Source: Lutjanus erythropterus
Taxonomy: Eukaryota > Chordata > Actinopteri > Lutjaniformes > Lutjanidae
Length of the DNA stretch: 64,000 nucleotides
Direction: 5' to 3'
NCBI GenBank assembly: GCA_020091685.1
Contig: CM034594.1
Location: 4,252,903-4,316,902 of the forward strand
Under the pieces are notes generated by a model. That model worked only from the letters and a program-made list of their open reading frames with translations, had not been told where the DNA came from and searched no databases. The position numbers were made by a program, and so were the translations under genes. Below are positions 27,299 through 40,073 of the stretch, piece by piece (the stretch's first letter is position 1; each line of letters opens with the position of its first letter).

Positions 27299-29039
27299 GA
27301 TAAATATTTAGTATATGTTTGTTAGTAACCACGGATCACCGCTGATGATTTACAGTTCATAGGTAGTCGGTGGTGTTGTTGTGTTGTTGTGTGCGTCTTT
27401 TTCACAGCGGACACAGTAGGAGAAACACAGGTGTTACTAATAACACTAATGATGGCTCTGCTGTATTCAAGTGTCCCAGTGAGCCATGATGGTGTGACAG
27501 TGAACCAGTGTGCACAATTGCATAATCTGATTATTTACACCTGTCTCTCTCCCACTGTGACTCATGAAAAGCTTCCTGCTGTGACTTCTCAAAATGTCTC
27601 CCTTGAAAATGGCCTATTGGAATGTCTTATGCTTATTATACTACATGGTGTATCTAATAATATTCCACACCCATATAGTAAATTAGGTCAGCAAAATATT
27701 ACAAACTTCCCTCCACATAAACCAAATAAATAAAAAGTATACAGCATAGGCCCTGGTACTAAAACAGTGGTGATTTACACTGGCAATATGCATTTCATCA
27801 ATAGCAATAAAAAGAATTCTTCAATAAACACTAAAATGCATGAAATGCAAACCACCATGCGAGCAACTAACAAACACACCCTGGCTCAGTAGTTAAATTT
27901 AAAATAAGGTGGTTAAATTCAAAATAGTGGTAAAATACAACCTTTTTCTCCTGGTTCTTATTAAAATTAGGTCATGAAAAAATATGAATATTTACTGATC
28001 GACTGAAATGAAACATTTTATCATGATACATATTTCAGTTTTATTATCTGGCCCTCAGTATACACAGCATTTCCGTTTGTAATGTGTTGGAAATACTATA
28101 ATGAAACCCTCCATTAACCTTTGTAATTTATAATGACTGAGTGGTACATTTTTGCCTTACAATATAGCTTCTCTTCCTGTGGAAAAACTGGCTCTTACAA
28201 AAGAATACTTAACACGTGATGGCGTGTTATGTTGACAACAAATCCCTCTTTAAGCACACATCTTTCACCATCTCTTTATTGTTGTCTTACGGCAGCTTCG
28301 TATTAAGTGAAGTGTTGCGTGCCTGCTCCCTAGTCCGATTGTTTGCCCTCACATCAAACTGAAAAAGCCCAGAGGGCCGCCTGTCAAGGCTAAAGCCACA
28401 GGCCAAAACCCTGTCGCTACAGCCTGCGTCCACATCACCACTGTGCCATCACACTGTGAATCTCACTACATGAGAATGAAGCCAACACTCTTTACCCAGT
28501 GGACAGTTATACAAAATGATGGGTCAGGTTTCACTGATGAGTGATACGCCACCCTCTCTCACTGAAGGACTCACACAGTAGAGTGGCACTATTGTTGGTG
28601 TGTGGATTCAGTGAGATAATGTAATGGATGATAGAATTACTGCACAGGCAAGAGTACTGTACAATTTAGTGTTATCAAAAATATTGATGAATATCGATAC
28701 TGAATATTTTAAATGCTTTCAACACTCTTTTTTGTGGTATCAATACACTGGTACTAGGCGCACTTTCTCTGTCTGTTTTCTCTTCAACACTGATTTGACA
28801 CAGTTTCAGTGCCTACATAGTCCTGCTTCCTCTCACTTACCCACAGTGCTGTCTTCTTCTCATCACTTGTCTCACTTGCTATATTATTATCATAGTCATG
28901 TTACAGCCTGATTATATTAATTTAAAAAAAAATCTGAAATTGGTATCAAAAACGGTATTCATTATTTCTCAAGTTACCATACAGAAATTAGAAATTCCAG
29001 GACTCTAATAATACCAGTATAATGTTAACATTTGATACA

Positions 29040-29554
29040 GTATGGTGCTTAGGATTCACATGCTAACGAATGTGAAGTGAAGGAAGCAGAAAAACATATT
29101 TTAGCCGCTTAAATAAAGGTTCATCAAATAATTCATAATTAATAATTTATATAGTTATATATCTAAATATAGTTGTTAAATATAATAATATACTTAGAAT
29201 ATTGTCACTGCTTCACCTTGCCATCAAACAGCTCTTTCAGCCGGGAATCTGCTGTTGAAATCAGTATTTCACCTCACAGAGCACAGGAGCTGCTGGTCTA
29301 CCGCTGCCTTGACTGGTATATTTGTGACATTTCATGACTTCTATGTTCAGACTCACTGAAGTCACACAATAACACAAACAAACTAACAGATCGAGGTGGC
29401 AAAAGACTAGCAACTGCAAGCGTTCTGCAAGCTAAAATGAGTGATTCTGTGCATGGAGTTTGGTTGGTACAACATAAATAATTAATGTTGGTAATACGAT
29501 GACTATCAGTAAGGATTTCATACAACCCCAGTTTAAATTATCCAGACTATCCCT
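29040..29554. mobile_element. Partial second copy of the piggyBac-like MITE
   Basis: Shares ATTTTAGCCGCTTAAATAAAGG, CACACAATAACACAAACAAAC, ATGGAGTTTGGTTGGT and the right end CTATCCCTTTAA with the 60498-61322 element. TTAA follows at 29555-29558. The left end is missing or too diverged to place. Confidence 0.55.
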
Positions 29555-30568
29555 TTAAGTACAACTGTATCAGAACTGCTTGAGTCTGTGTCGAATTCGC
29601 CTCATTTAACACAGTGTGTTGAGCCATGAAGAAAACATTCTGTAAGTAAATGTCATCAGATCACATCCCACGCCCATCATTTGACGTTCCTGCTTAATTA
29701 CTTGTTATGTTTTGTTCATAATAATATGTACTGTATGCGTTTCCTCAACAATGAATTGTCAATCAGTTGAGGGACGGGTGTGGCGCAGCGTATCTCCACA
29801 TTCTGCCATTCCAGTTTGCAGATGAATGCAATGAGTGTGCACACACTGGCACTGACAGCAAATGAGAAAAACAGACACAGCTGCAGGGGAAATGGAGGGA
29901 AGGGGAAAAATGGCATCCACTGCAGTAGCTAGCAAGCTAATGGGCTAATAAAGTCCAAGTATAGACTGCCTACACTTGGGCTGCAGTGGCAAGCAGCAAT
30001 TGAAGGCACAGGAAGCTAATGGCTAGTTGAGTAAAAGCCACAGAGGAATGCACCATGCTGAATGTGTGTGGAGAGACAACCGTCTCAAGACAGACAACCG
30101 TCCCCTCCTCTCTTTCTCTGTCCACAGCTGGCACTGCCCATGAGCAGTGACGTCATTCTGTGTGTGTATGCGTGTGTGTCTGTGAGGTTCTGTGGCATTT
30201 TCAGGCTAACAAAAGGAAGCCACAGCCACCCTCTTGCTCTACCACACCCCAGAGCCCTGCGTGGTTTACAGCCACGGGGTGTGGGCACAGGGGTAGGGCA
30301 CTTCAGTTATGTCAACCTGGACCGAGTGATTGCTTTCAGAGGACAGATACATCGTGTTTATTGAGAATCACACAATGGGTGTGGTTTGAAGAGCAGGACC
30401 TAAATTTGGGCAGACTTGGACATCTGCTTATTTAATCACATACCCAGCAGTGAGAGACGTGCCAAACCTTCATGAGAGTACAAGTGAGTGAGTGCTGTCA
30501 CCACGGCTGGGCATCATTTAAAAAAGTACCATACCAGTACCAAAACCAAAACACTTAAGGCTTATGGT

Positions 30569-30595
<27 letters not shown>
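30569..30595. repeat. Poly(A) run
   Basis: 27 consecutive A inside a repeat-like stretch; possibly the tail of a retroposed sequence. Confidence 0.85.
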
Positions 30596-30602
<7 letters not shown>

Positions 30603-30659
30603 GCTATTATTTTGACATATATTACTATATGATTCATTGGGGGAATGATCATTTTTGCA

Positions 30660-30840
30660 TCACAATTTTGACTACTGAAATAAAAACTATCACGATGTTA
30701 TGACATTTGTTGAGGTCTGTACCAAACAGGGATGTTTTCATGCATCTGGAGAACAAGATTTGTTCAAGATTTGTGATCATTATAATGCTGTTTTGTCACA
30801 GATTTTAACTTCAAAAAATTGCAGCTTAAAATAATACTTA
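30660..30840 (-). repeat. Dispersed repeat, copy 1 (inverse)
   Basis: GACATTTGTTGAGGTCTGTACCAAAC, GGAGAACAAGATTT, GTTTTGTCACAGATTTTAAC and AAAAAATTGCAGCTT match the reverse complement of the copy at 31628. It sits inside a wider repeat-like stretch (about 30498-30900) whose ends carry GCTGGGCATCATTT and the inverse AATGATACCCATC-type motifs. A 27-base A run is at 30569-30595. Confidence 0.55.
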
Positions 30841-31627
30841 TACCAACAGAGTACTGCCTTCGATACCTTGTAATCCTGCTTCATTTGATACCCATCATGA
30901 GAAATGAGGGTTCAGGGAGGATTCCTGAAATAATCCTTCTGCATTTTATGCACTTAATTTCATGAGACATCACAGGCATGTAGCATAGCCATTCTTTCAA
31001 ATGTTTTGGTGGCATCTCTGCAGGCTGAACTGCCAACTCTGACAAATGCACCTCACTTGACTTTACCACACCGCAGACTGTATGGGTTGTAGCTGCTGCG
31101 GCTGTGGGCCAATCATATGTTGCATTAAACCGAAAGACACTTATGGTGATTGGTTGCGAGCAAAACCATACAAATAGACATTTTTTCCATATCTGGATGC
31201 AGAAGGGATCAAATGTAAGTATTGTTTGACTGGAAAAGTTTCAATAATACTTAGCATTGGCTTATTTCAGTTGATACCTTAAAGTTACGTTAAAGGTGTT
31301 TTTAACTGATTATGAAACAGTTTCAGTTCATTACTGATGCCTCCATATGTTCTGCATAAGCAAATGAGAAAATGAGACCATCCACAAGAACCGACTATTC
31401 CTGTATTCTCTGTGAAATCAGATGAAACAACCCTGTGTTTCCTTTGTCCCAGGCAAAGTTACAGTGAGTAGCATGTTAACCAGTTAAAATGAAGCAAGAG
31501 GAGATTTAGATCATTTTATTTTTAAAGTTGTATTTTGTAATTATTATAGTAGAAGCACTACTGCTTTTGTCCAAACGTCCAAATCAACAAAATATGAAAG
31601 TTCCTTGTATTAACTTTAAAGTTATTA

Positions 31628-31970
31628 TGCACAATTAATCAAAATATTATCATAACACGGTCAGGCGCAATATCCAAATTGCAGAAGCTGCAATTTTTTG
31701 ATAAGGGAAAAATGTGTGACAAAACATAGTGAAGTACTGTAGAGCTGCAGAGATGTCCTGACCTTAAAATCTTGTTCTCCTGACGTAAGATAACATGTTT
31801 GTTTGGTACAGACCCCAACAAATGTCACATCATCATGATTTTATTTATTTTTTTATTCAGTGAAAATGAAAATTGTGATGCAAAAGTGATCGGTCAAAAT
31901 AATTGCAAATATAGTTAATAATAATATCTTTTTTTAACCATATTGTGCAGCTGTAACCCATACTCAGCCC
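31628..31970 (+). repeat. Dispersed repeat, copy 2
   Basis: From TGCACAATTAATCAAAATAT to ATATTGTGCAGCTG, so short inverted ends are present. The body shares CCAAATTGCAGAAGCTGCA, GCTGCAGAGATGTC and ACAGACCCCAACAAATGTCA with the copy at 57342. The CAG tract follows immediately. Confidence 0.6.
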
Positions 31971-31980
31971 TAGCCGTCAC

Positions 31981-31981
<1 letters not shown>

Positions 31982-32026
<45 letters not shown>
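31982..32026. repeat. (CAG)15 trinucleotide repeat
   Basis: Fifteen pure CAG units on the plus strand (CTG on minus). I see no exon around it, so it is probably not a polyglutamine tract. Confidence 0.95.
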
Positions 32027-32027
<1 letters not shown>

Positions 32028-35000
32028 TGCCTCTGGGCTTTAGACAGATGTTGACAGTTTCCTCACAAGGTGTTCCCTCTGTCAGCATACACTGCAGCTT
32101 TGTCACATAGGCTTGGAATGTTGCTGAGGAAGGAACTGGGGTTTGTCACACCCATATGGATCCACTCCTCTCCACCCGTCTGTGAACTGTTTGGGCTAGA
32201 AAACAAACACGCCCCCCTTTCATCCCCACTCAGCCGGGCCAAACACAGCTGCGGGGCTTTGGGATGAACACAGTGACGTGGGGAAGGAGTAAAGAGGAGG
32301 GGAGGGGGTGCAGATTTGACACTGAGGTGACAGACCACTGGTTACTGGAAAGGCGATAACAGGTGAGCCCCATCACTCTGAAACGAGAGCTGCTGACTCT
32401 GCTGGATGATCAAACTGTCAGCTATGAGAAAAGGCAAGTATAACCACTAAAATATGAAAGCCAGACAAAGCAGCAGGTATACAAACAAAGCTGACACACA
32501 CAGTAGATTCTCAGTTGTCACCACGCGAGACAAAAAACAAGAAAATCTGGGCTTTGAGAACACACCTACTTTCACACAACTACTCCTCATTGGTGTCAAA
32601 TAAAACCCCGAAGCAAATAAGCACAGAGAAGTCATACAAGCTCAGACTATTCAATCCAAAGATCACATGCTCAGTTTGAACACCTTGTGAGTAGGAAACA
32701 TCTGACATGTGCGTAATAATAAAATATTCCACATTAAGACTGAACAGTAGGCCTGATTTTCAAGCTTCAAATACTGAAATTTCAAGGTCTAATGACTTTT
32801 CCGCTTATTTAAATGAATAAACTCCTTTCAAACGAACACAAACCGCACAAAAAGCCGCTCGAACAGCAGTGGCCATCAAGGGTAAAATGGGCTGACATAA
32901 ACAAACCACAATGTCCTCCTTTTGGTGAGCAAATCGAGGCCAAATCTCCCTTCACCAATGACCTATTTTGTCTTCAGCAGCAGGATTGAGGAAAACTCTT
33001 TCTTACCTCATCGTCTGGTCAGAGGAGCGTGATTGATCGGCAGGCAAAATTGTTTAAAAAGCCACATTCAATGGAGGCCAGACACATGGAAAAGGAAGAA
33101 GAAACACATTTTGGTCAACATAATGAAAACATGCCATCTGAAAACTGCAAGTAAGGTGAACATTTATTATGAGAATAAAATGCTGGCAACATACAACTGA
33201 TTGATGCTGACATGCTGAGAACATTTGGGATGATATCTAATCACATAACGTGTGACACCTGGATCATCCGGTTTCAGGACCTGCTTGACATTTGTTTGTT
33301 TCCTGTGAGGGAGACCCTATAAATTTGTTTAGACATGTCACATAAAACAAGTTCTGCACCTTGGACCGGTTACATTTTTACATTTCTCCCAAGACAAACG
33401 ACCCATGCTTCATTAATAAGACAGCCTAGACACCTATTTTACACTAACTGGTGGATATTTATTTGAATACTAGTTGACTAATCAGACAATCTACCAGACA
33501 GAGTGTTTTTTAAAGATGAGACTTCTGCACATCTGTAGACCTATTAAACAGTAACTGCGTTTGGATTTGGCTCAATACCAGCTTTCCACACTGATGTCAT
33601 TTCCGCAAAGCTGTCTAAAAGTTTCAATTAAAGCAACATCATGCAGCTAGTTTGCTTCAAATAATTTTGATGCTGCTACACTGACTTGTAACAGGGTGAA
33701 TGGTGTCTCCCACCCTGCACCCCATACACCTGTCCTCACACTTTGTAACTTTGTTGGCCAGGTATGATCTTAATATAATGTTGACAGATAGCTTAACTCC
33801 TAATTGCTGCTCGGTATATCTAGCATCAGCTAGTTAGCTCAGTTAGCCATGCAGCTAGCTGAATCTGTATGGACTAGGAGCTCGGCAGGGGAGTGTTTTG
33901 GCTCATTGGCACAGGACTCTGGAAGAATTTAGATTTCAGGCACTTCTGGTCATCAGAACCAGAACCAGAGCTGGGTGGATGGGCAATAGAACCAGGTTCA
34001 GTAGACTCTACAGAGGCAGGATGAAAAGATGTTAACGTGGAAGCTATCAAACTAAGAAGAGATTAAGAGATAGTGGCTAAGCAAGAGGTCACCAGCCAAG
34101 AGTAAATGTTGGACTGGCTTGTAGTCATTGGTGAGGATTTCATTAAATAAAAGGCTGCAAGGCAGACATTGAACTGGGCTTCCTTCTGTTGGGACATCAG
34201 CTGGCTTGCCATGTCTCGTGTTGCACTTGTTTGATATTTGGCTATGCTTGCAAAGTTGTCAAATCACTAGTTTTTAATCATAATAGGGTTGAGCTACCAA
34301 ATTGGCATGTTGCTGCGTCTAAAAGGGTCTTTGTCTGGGCACCACATGTCCATAACTTAGTTGTGTTTAAAAAGAAAATAATAAACAGGATTTATTTTTT
34401 GTCTCACTTGTCAGAAATTAAACTTTGGCAAACAAATTATATGGCAACTCTGTGGGGACACACTACCCCAAATACAGAAGGCTTTTAAATCATGATGGTA
34501 GAGTGAACCATCATGATGGATGTCTATCTGCCTGGCCCTAGTTCATAAGTAATGCATTCATGACAAATACACTTGAGCAGCTGCCATATTGACAGCACCA
34601 GTGTATAAATGAAGTGCATGTGGATTATTACTCGCATTTTATACAACATTTGATGAGCTAATTTTTTATATGAAAGTGTTGAGATTTGGGAAAGCATTAG
34701 TGTGTGTGCACATATGTCTGTGATAAAGATTGAGTAATGATGTTGAAAAAGTATCCAAGTATGCAAGCTTCAAAGATTGCATGTAATTCAGTCCTCAAAG
34801 GCTGAATGTGCTTGTGTTCCCCAAATAAATTGGTGCAGGGGCTCCTGGTAGGTTTTCAGATTTACGGTTGGTGATTACATCATCAGTCCCCACTTCAGGA
34901 ATTTGTTTTTACTGAAAACAAAGAGAATGGGGTGCAACAATTTGGAATATTAATTATTACTGGGTGATGCACTTGGAAAACGACCACTACCACACAGACA

Positions 35001-36091
35001 AAACACCTCATGCTTCTTCAGTAATTAGTCAAGAGCAGACGCTGATCCAAATTATTCATGATGTTTGCCATTTACAGATTCTGTCAGCTCTTAAGAGGCA
35101 AAACAATTTTCTTTACTCCAAGCCGCCTATCCCGAGAAATTGACTGGCAGTGTTACAAATATTGATTCACTACTTTAAACTCAGGAGCATGGCTGGCTGT
35201 AAGCTCACAGAGCAGACTGTGCTGAAACGCAGGTCAGGGGACTGAAATGTCATTATAGCCTATGCCACCTTTTACAACCACTTCAGGAACAGCAGAGATG
35301 TTACAGCTGGCAGGCTCTGCTCTGGTAGTCCCTGCATATGTACAATATATAATGTATGAGCTGCATATTGCTGCTGCTGCTGCTGCTCTTTAAAACTGAA
35401 ATGGCATCAGTATGCATCACTCCAGATGCAATTCGAGTGAAACTGCTGTGGCAGGATGACATGCAAATAAAACTCCGGTGCACTGTTGACAGAGCAAACA
35501 AATGAAGGGATAAATCAAAAATCCACAACCACAGCTCTCCAAAAATGTCTGCAAATTTAGAGCTGAAAACATCTTATTACAGCGATGCAGAACATGTGAT
35601 CTATGTTTAATTCCTATCCTGTACTATAATGGCTACTCGCTCGACTTGTTAATTTTTCTTGTGGTTCATCTCTTGACCTACATGCCGAGGTCCTCCACTA
35701 GTGATGCTGTCAGCGCAGCCACAGGCAGCGGCGAGGATGGTATAGGATCTCTCCACAAGGCTTTCCCTGAGGAATGTTAGCCACTGCTGACTGTGCCACC
35801 CATCCACACCGCTCACTTTCCTACTGGGAGCATTTTACAATTTGTTTTTAAGTCAGGCTCCGCTGCTGTCAGGGGTTGGTGTTGTTAGAAAAAAAACATG
35901 TTGCTTTATTTGTTAAATGGGTTACGGGCTTTTAATAAAGCAGGCCTAGATTCTTCTTCCATGAAGGTCAGTTCTTCTACAAAAGGAGAGTAAGTGAGAA
36001 ATTAAATGCTAAATTTCATAATGTCTTGTTTGCAAGGTTTTTAATTCCTTTACTGACTGGTGTCCATTCTGCAACAAAATATCACCAAATT

Positions 36092-36135
36092 AGGGCGGCA
36101 ACTAGCTATTATTTTCATTATCAATTATTCTAAGG
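36092..36135. repeat. End fragment of the A+T-rich MITE-like repeat
   Basis: AGGGCGGCAACTAGCTATTA followed by TTTTCATTATCAATTATTCT matches the terminal part of the class and stops within about 45 bases. Confidence 0.4.
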
Positions 36136-36889
36136 TGAGTGAGCTAAGGTGAATCTTAGGGCATACAATTTAATTTTTTGGTTGAGATGAGATAACACGA
36201 CTAACCACTTAGGAAATATACTCTGAAACATGTAATATGGATTTAAAGTAAGTCTGTTTCTCATTGTCTATGAGTACTTTCATGGTTTCTGGTTAAACCA
36301 GTGCAGTAATATATACTGTTATATTTAGATCTATTATGTCAGCACTAGTGAGTGAGTAAAGGGGAACATTTGGATGCTGAAATTGACAAATGAAATGCTT
36401 CTACCACAGATTTTTTTTTCTCAAGTTCCCTCTCTCTTTGATTTATGTTTTTAATCAAACGTAATTACCAAATTTGAGGTGGAGCATGAGATTCAGCACT
36501 ATCTCTGTCCACTATCTGCACGAGAGCTCTCATCACCTCCCACTTTCTCCTCTTCATCTTTGTCTCCAGCACAGCGCCGCTCTATGCATCGCTACACCAC
36601 AGGGCACCAGTTTCAACGAGCCAGATGTTTCAGTGTGACTGCATATCATGAGACTGATGTGCCTGTAAATAAACTACTGTCTTTTAGAGAGGGAGGGCAT
36701 AGATGTGGATATGCAGACTCGGAGCTAACATAGTTTTCAGACATGATAAGAAACAGGTGATCTGCGTTTGACACAGTTTGAAACGGGAAACTGAATCTCT
36801 TTGATGCCACCTGACAGGCAGTCTGGACTGACAAGAAGTATGGAGCATCTCATTGCAGATATATCATATCAGTTTATATCAGAGGGAAG

Positions 36890-37719
36890 TCATTGTTTTG
36901 CAAGTCACAAGTTAGTTTTAAGTCTTTGCACTGAAGTCCCAAATAAAGTCCTGAATAAAGTTCCAAGTCAAGACAGACAAGTCCCAAGGCAGGTCCAAAG
37001 TCATACGTTTTAAGTTTCAACTCGTAAACAAGTCATAATGTACTTTTCACCAAATCAAATGCCGATTCAACAACAGATCCTAAAATTAAAGTTCTTTGCA
37101 ACTTGTAATTTCCAACCCACACATTCTGCGTACTGCAATTCTCTCTCTCTCTTTTTAACAACCACCTAGTTTTTGTGTGTTAATGAAATTATCTTTGGTA
37201 TCATTTTTTTCCCCAACTGGACCCCAGTAACACAACAGTAGTTCTTCATGGTTCTCTCCTGGAAATTAATTGCGGGCTGTCAGATTGGTTCAAATTGGTT
37301 CAGCTTAAATCTCCACTGTAGAGCCTTAGCTTGGAGCCATGTTCACATGCACATGCACACTGTCTCAACTGGATGTGTGTGGTGTGATGATGTGCACGAG
37401 CACAAGTGAACAGCATGTTGAGGCTTTATAAGACTGGTCACCATTCACTTACATTGTTTGGAACATTCTGCAATGCTGTTTTCCTGTGAAACTCAAGCAG
37501 TGTTTTGTGAACTAAAAAAACTAAACCCCAACCTTCAATTGCCATGAGGGTGGGTAGATAATGACTGAATTTTCAGTTTTGGATGAACTATCCCTTTAAG
37601 TCTTAATGAAATTGCAAGTTTTTTTTTTTTGATTTGGTTGAGTCAAGTCTAAGGTCATCAAATCTGTGACCCAAGTCTGACTGCAGTCCAAGTCATGTAA
37701 CTCGAGTTCACACCTCTGG
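36890..37719 (+). repeat. Interspersed repeat copy B, interrupted by another repeat
   Basis: Inverse-orientation partner of 12434-13060, ending ACTCGAGTTCACACCTCTGG. About 37440-37603 (CCATTCACTTACATTG ... GATGAACTATCCCTTTAAG) looks like a different short fish repeat nested inside. The left boundary is approximate. Confidence 0.6.
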
Positions 37720-38564
37720 TTTATGTTTGTTGATAAGTAAGAAATGAGTCAGTGCAGAAATGCCAAAATATTTCTGAAGATCTAATTTACATAATAAGTG
37801 AAAGTAATTTTTCACCTCACACACATTTTACACACATATGTATACACACATACACATATTTATATACACCTAGTTTCTAAAATGTTTTTTAACTGTCAGA
37901 TATGTACATCGGTATCTATTTCACAACATGCGAGTGAAATTCTGTGGTTACTTTGAGTGTACAGCTTCTTCTTGACACAACAAACGGAGCCAGAACTGCT
38001 TGTTTTACGACTGCTGAGTAAATAAGTGGGATGGGGCGAGTCTCTGCGGGATTTCACGCAGACCATCCGGCTGCACCCTTCAGTTTATCAATGCAAATGC
38101 AAACGGACTATAACACCGTCGTGGTCCAGAAATAGTTGAGTGTGGTGTGGAGTCTTGGTGCCACTCTTGCATAACTGTAGAATTACAGCCTGCTGCCGTG
38201 TCCCGTGTGGAGCTGTGTGCCAGGCTTTTCAGGGATTTAGCAGAACGAAGTGTACCCTCTGTTCACTGACAGTGTAATTTAAAAAAAAAATAAAAATGTG
38301 TTTGAAAAATTAACTCTTATCATCGTCTTAAAATGTTGATCTGCAGCCAAACGGGCCCGGCATCATGACAAGAGACGCCGCTGTGTTTTCACAGCGATCT
38401 CCCCGCATCTCCTCAATGAATAAAAACACGTTTTAAAGGGACGCCGTGGGCTTAATTTTAGGTCAGTCCCGAGGAAAAAGGTGATTTACGTCAGTAGACG
38501 AGCATCACCGGAGTAAAACAACATCCCCGCATGTTCACACGCAGTGTCAGATGATGATACTCAC

Positions 38565-38616
38565 CGTGGTTGAACATTGCGGACCGAAACCGGTTGTTGC
38601 TGGACGAATTTTCCAT
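38565..38616 (-). CDS. Candidate first coding exon of an unidentified gene
   Basis: ATG at 38616-38614 on the minus strand, in a good start context (G at -3 and G at +4), encodes MENSSSNNRFRSAMFNH plus one base. It ends at a consensus donor, G|GTGAGTATC. It lies just downstream of a CpG-containing promoter-like block. I do not recognise the protein, and the next exon, which must start in phase 1 below 38500, was not found. It could be a chance match, but start context, donor and promoter agree. Confidence 0.45.
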
Positions 38617-38820
38617 CTCTCAAAGTTTCAGTTAGCGCCAAACGCTGCAACGACCTCCTCCTCTTTCTTCTCCTTCGTCTTTTTCTTCTTCTTCTTCGGT
38701 ATTTCCGTAATTTCCTCACTCAGTCTGAACACAACTGCGGTTAAATGACAGCGTGTGTGTCTGTGCGCGTGTTGTGTTTGACTGGACAAACCCGTCCCCC
38801 CTGTGTGTATGTGTGGTAGC

Positions 38821-38875
<55 letters not shown>

Positions 38876-39000
38876 AGCCGTTTCAAACTGACTAGGCAGT
38901 CAGATCGGTGACGTCACGGGTTGCAGCAGCAGCGACAGCAGCGTCGGAATGAAAACAATCGCACGTGGATGTGATGAGCGAGGGGTCACGTGCACCTGCA
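38617..39000 (-). promoter_or_regulatory. Promoter-like block with CRE and E-box
   Basis: Perfect CRE palindrome TGACGTCA at 38909-38916 and E-box CACGTG at 38987-38992, in sequence with more CpG than its surroundings. The block extends to about 38100 on the other side of the candidate exon. It may be bidirectional: a plus-strand CAG|GTAAGT lies at 39041-39049. Confidence 0.45.
38824..38869. repeat. (CA)n microsatellite in the promoter-like block
   Basis: 23 AC units. On the minus strand it is a TG tract between the CRE palindrome (38909) and the candidate start codon (38616), so it could be in a promoter or 5' UTR. Confidence 0.95.
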
Positions 39001-39459
39001 AGAAAAAAAAGCACCATTCATTAACGAAATTAATAGCAGACAGGTAAGTGTTAGTTTTAGAGGAACAAAACCTAGAAAAAAACGAAGGGTATTTGAATGT
39101 TACAGAAATACTGTCACTGAACCCACACTCACCTGGAAACAATGTTTATTATTATTGTTGGTAGAATATTATCATTATTTATCATTAAAGCTAAAAACGC
39201 ATGCATTACAGTTGTAGGTGCGTGCAACAATATTATTCTCTTCGATTATTTTTTATCAGTCTATTTCTTAAACTTTATTGAGAAAATTCAATACATGCAT
39301 TACATAGACTATAGTATAGCCTGCATGTTCCAGTTTATATACTTAATACAATGTAAAATTCATATTAAAATGTATACATTACACATATGTAGGGAAATAC
39401 AAAAATGTAGGGCAGGGAAAGAAAAGTCCAATCCAGCCCACTGGATGACTTTGCAAATT

Positions 39460-39503
39460 GTATATATATATATATATATATGTGTGTATATATATATATA
39501 TAC
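39460..39503. repeat. (TA)n microsatellite with TG interruption
   Basis: TA units broken by TGTGTG near 39481-39487. Confidence 0.9.
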
Positions 39504-39565
39504 ATATTATAAAACAAGTGTTGTAGTATGATCAACAGGGGCCAGTTGAAGGCTGCAGTGATTTT

Positions 39566-39566
39566 N
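39566..39566. other. Ambiguous base (N)
   Basis: The single undetermined base of the window, near a TA-rich microsatellite. Confidence 1.
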
Positions 39567-39975
39567 TAGGTGTCACCATTGATACTTATTAAGATCACAT
39601 TCAAGTCAAACAGAGTCAAGGTGCTGCTACTGTGTATGTGGGCACACTGGAAAGGCTCTAATACACTAAATGGAATGGGACCTTAATTAGTATTATTGTT
39701 AACACCTTGTATTTTACTCTACTATTTCAGAATCAGAATGAAATAATTCATTGTTCTTTATTGATCACAATATATATTGCTCATGTTACAGATGTTCCCA
39801 TTGATGAACAGAAAAATAAATAAACAGAGATAACAGAACAGAAGTATGTAGAAATATGTATATTCCACTAAAATATATAAAATAATACAATATAATAATA
39901 CTGAAAATATAACAGTATAACAGAAATATATACACGTTTCCAAAAATCTGTGCCTTCTTCTTCAAACTGTAGCAG

Positions 39976-39982
<7 letters not shown>

Positions 39983-40070
<88 letters not shown>
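39983..40070. repeat. (TA)n-(CA)n microsatellite
   Basis: TA units to about 40013, a short CATATA bridge, then at least 25 CA units. Confidence 0.95.

Positions 40071-40073
<3 letters not shown>

Larger units (their letters stand above)
23046..29039. other. Long gene-free stretch
   Basis: Holds the TTAGCTAC tandem region (24381) and the TA/TG tract (27227). Two more G+C-rich patches (24890-25100 and 26680-27010) carry short frames with no recognised domain. Confidence 0.45.
31971..36889. other. Gene-free stretch after the CAG tract
   Basis: A short GCT-type run lies at 35370-35389. A pyrimidine tract plus AG at 36541-36570 followed by a more G+C-rich segment and AATAAA near 36668 imitates a terminal plus-strand exon, but has no coding support. 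Confidence 0.4.

Noticed and set aside
31915..32106. Minus-strand frame with a run of cysteines
   Set aside because: The Cys run is only one frame of the CAG/CTG repeat.
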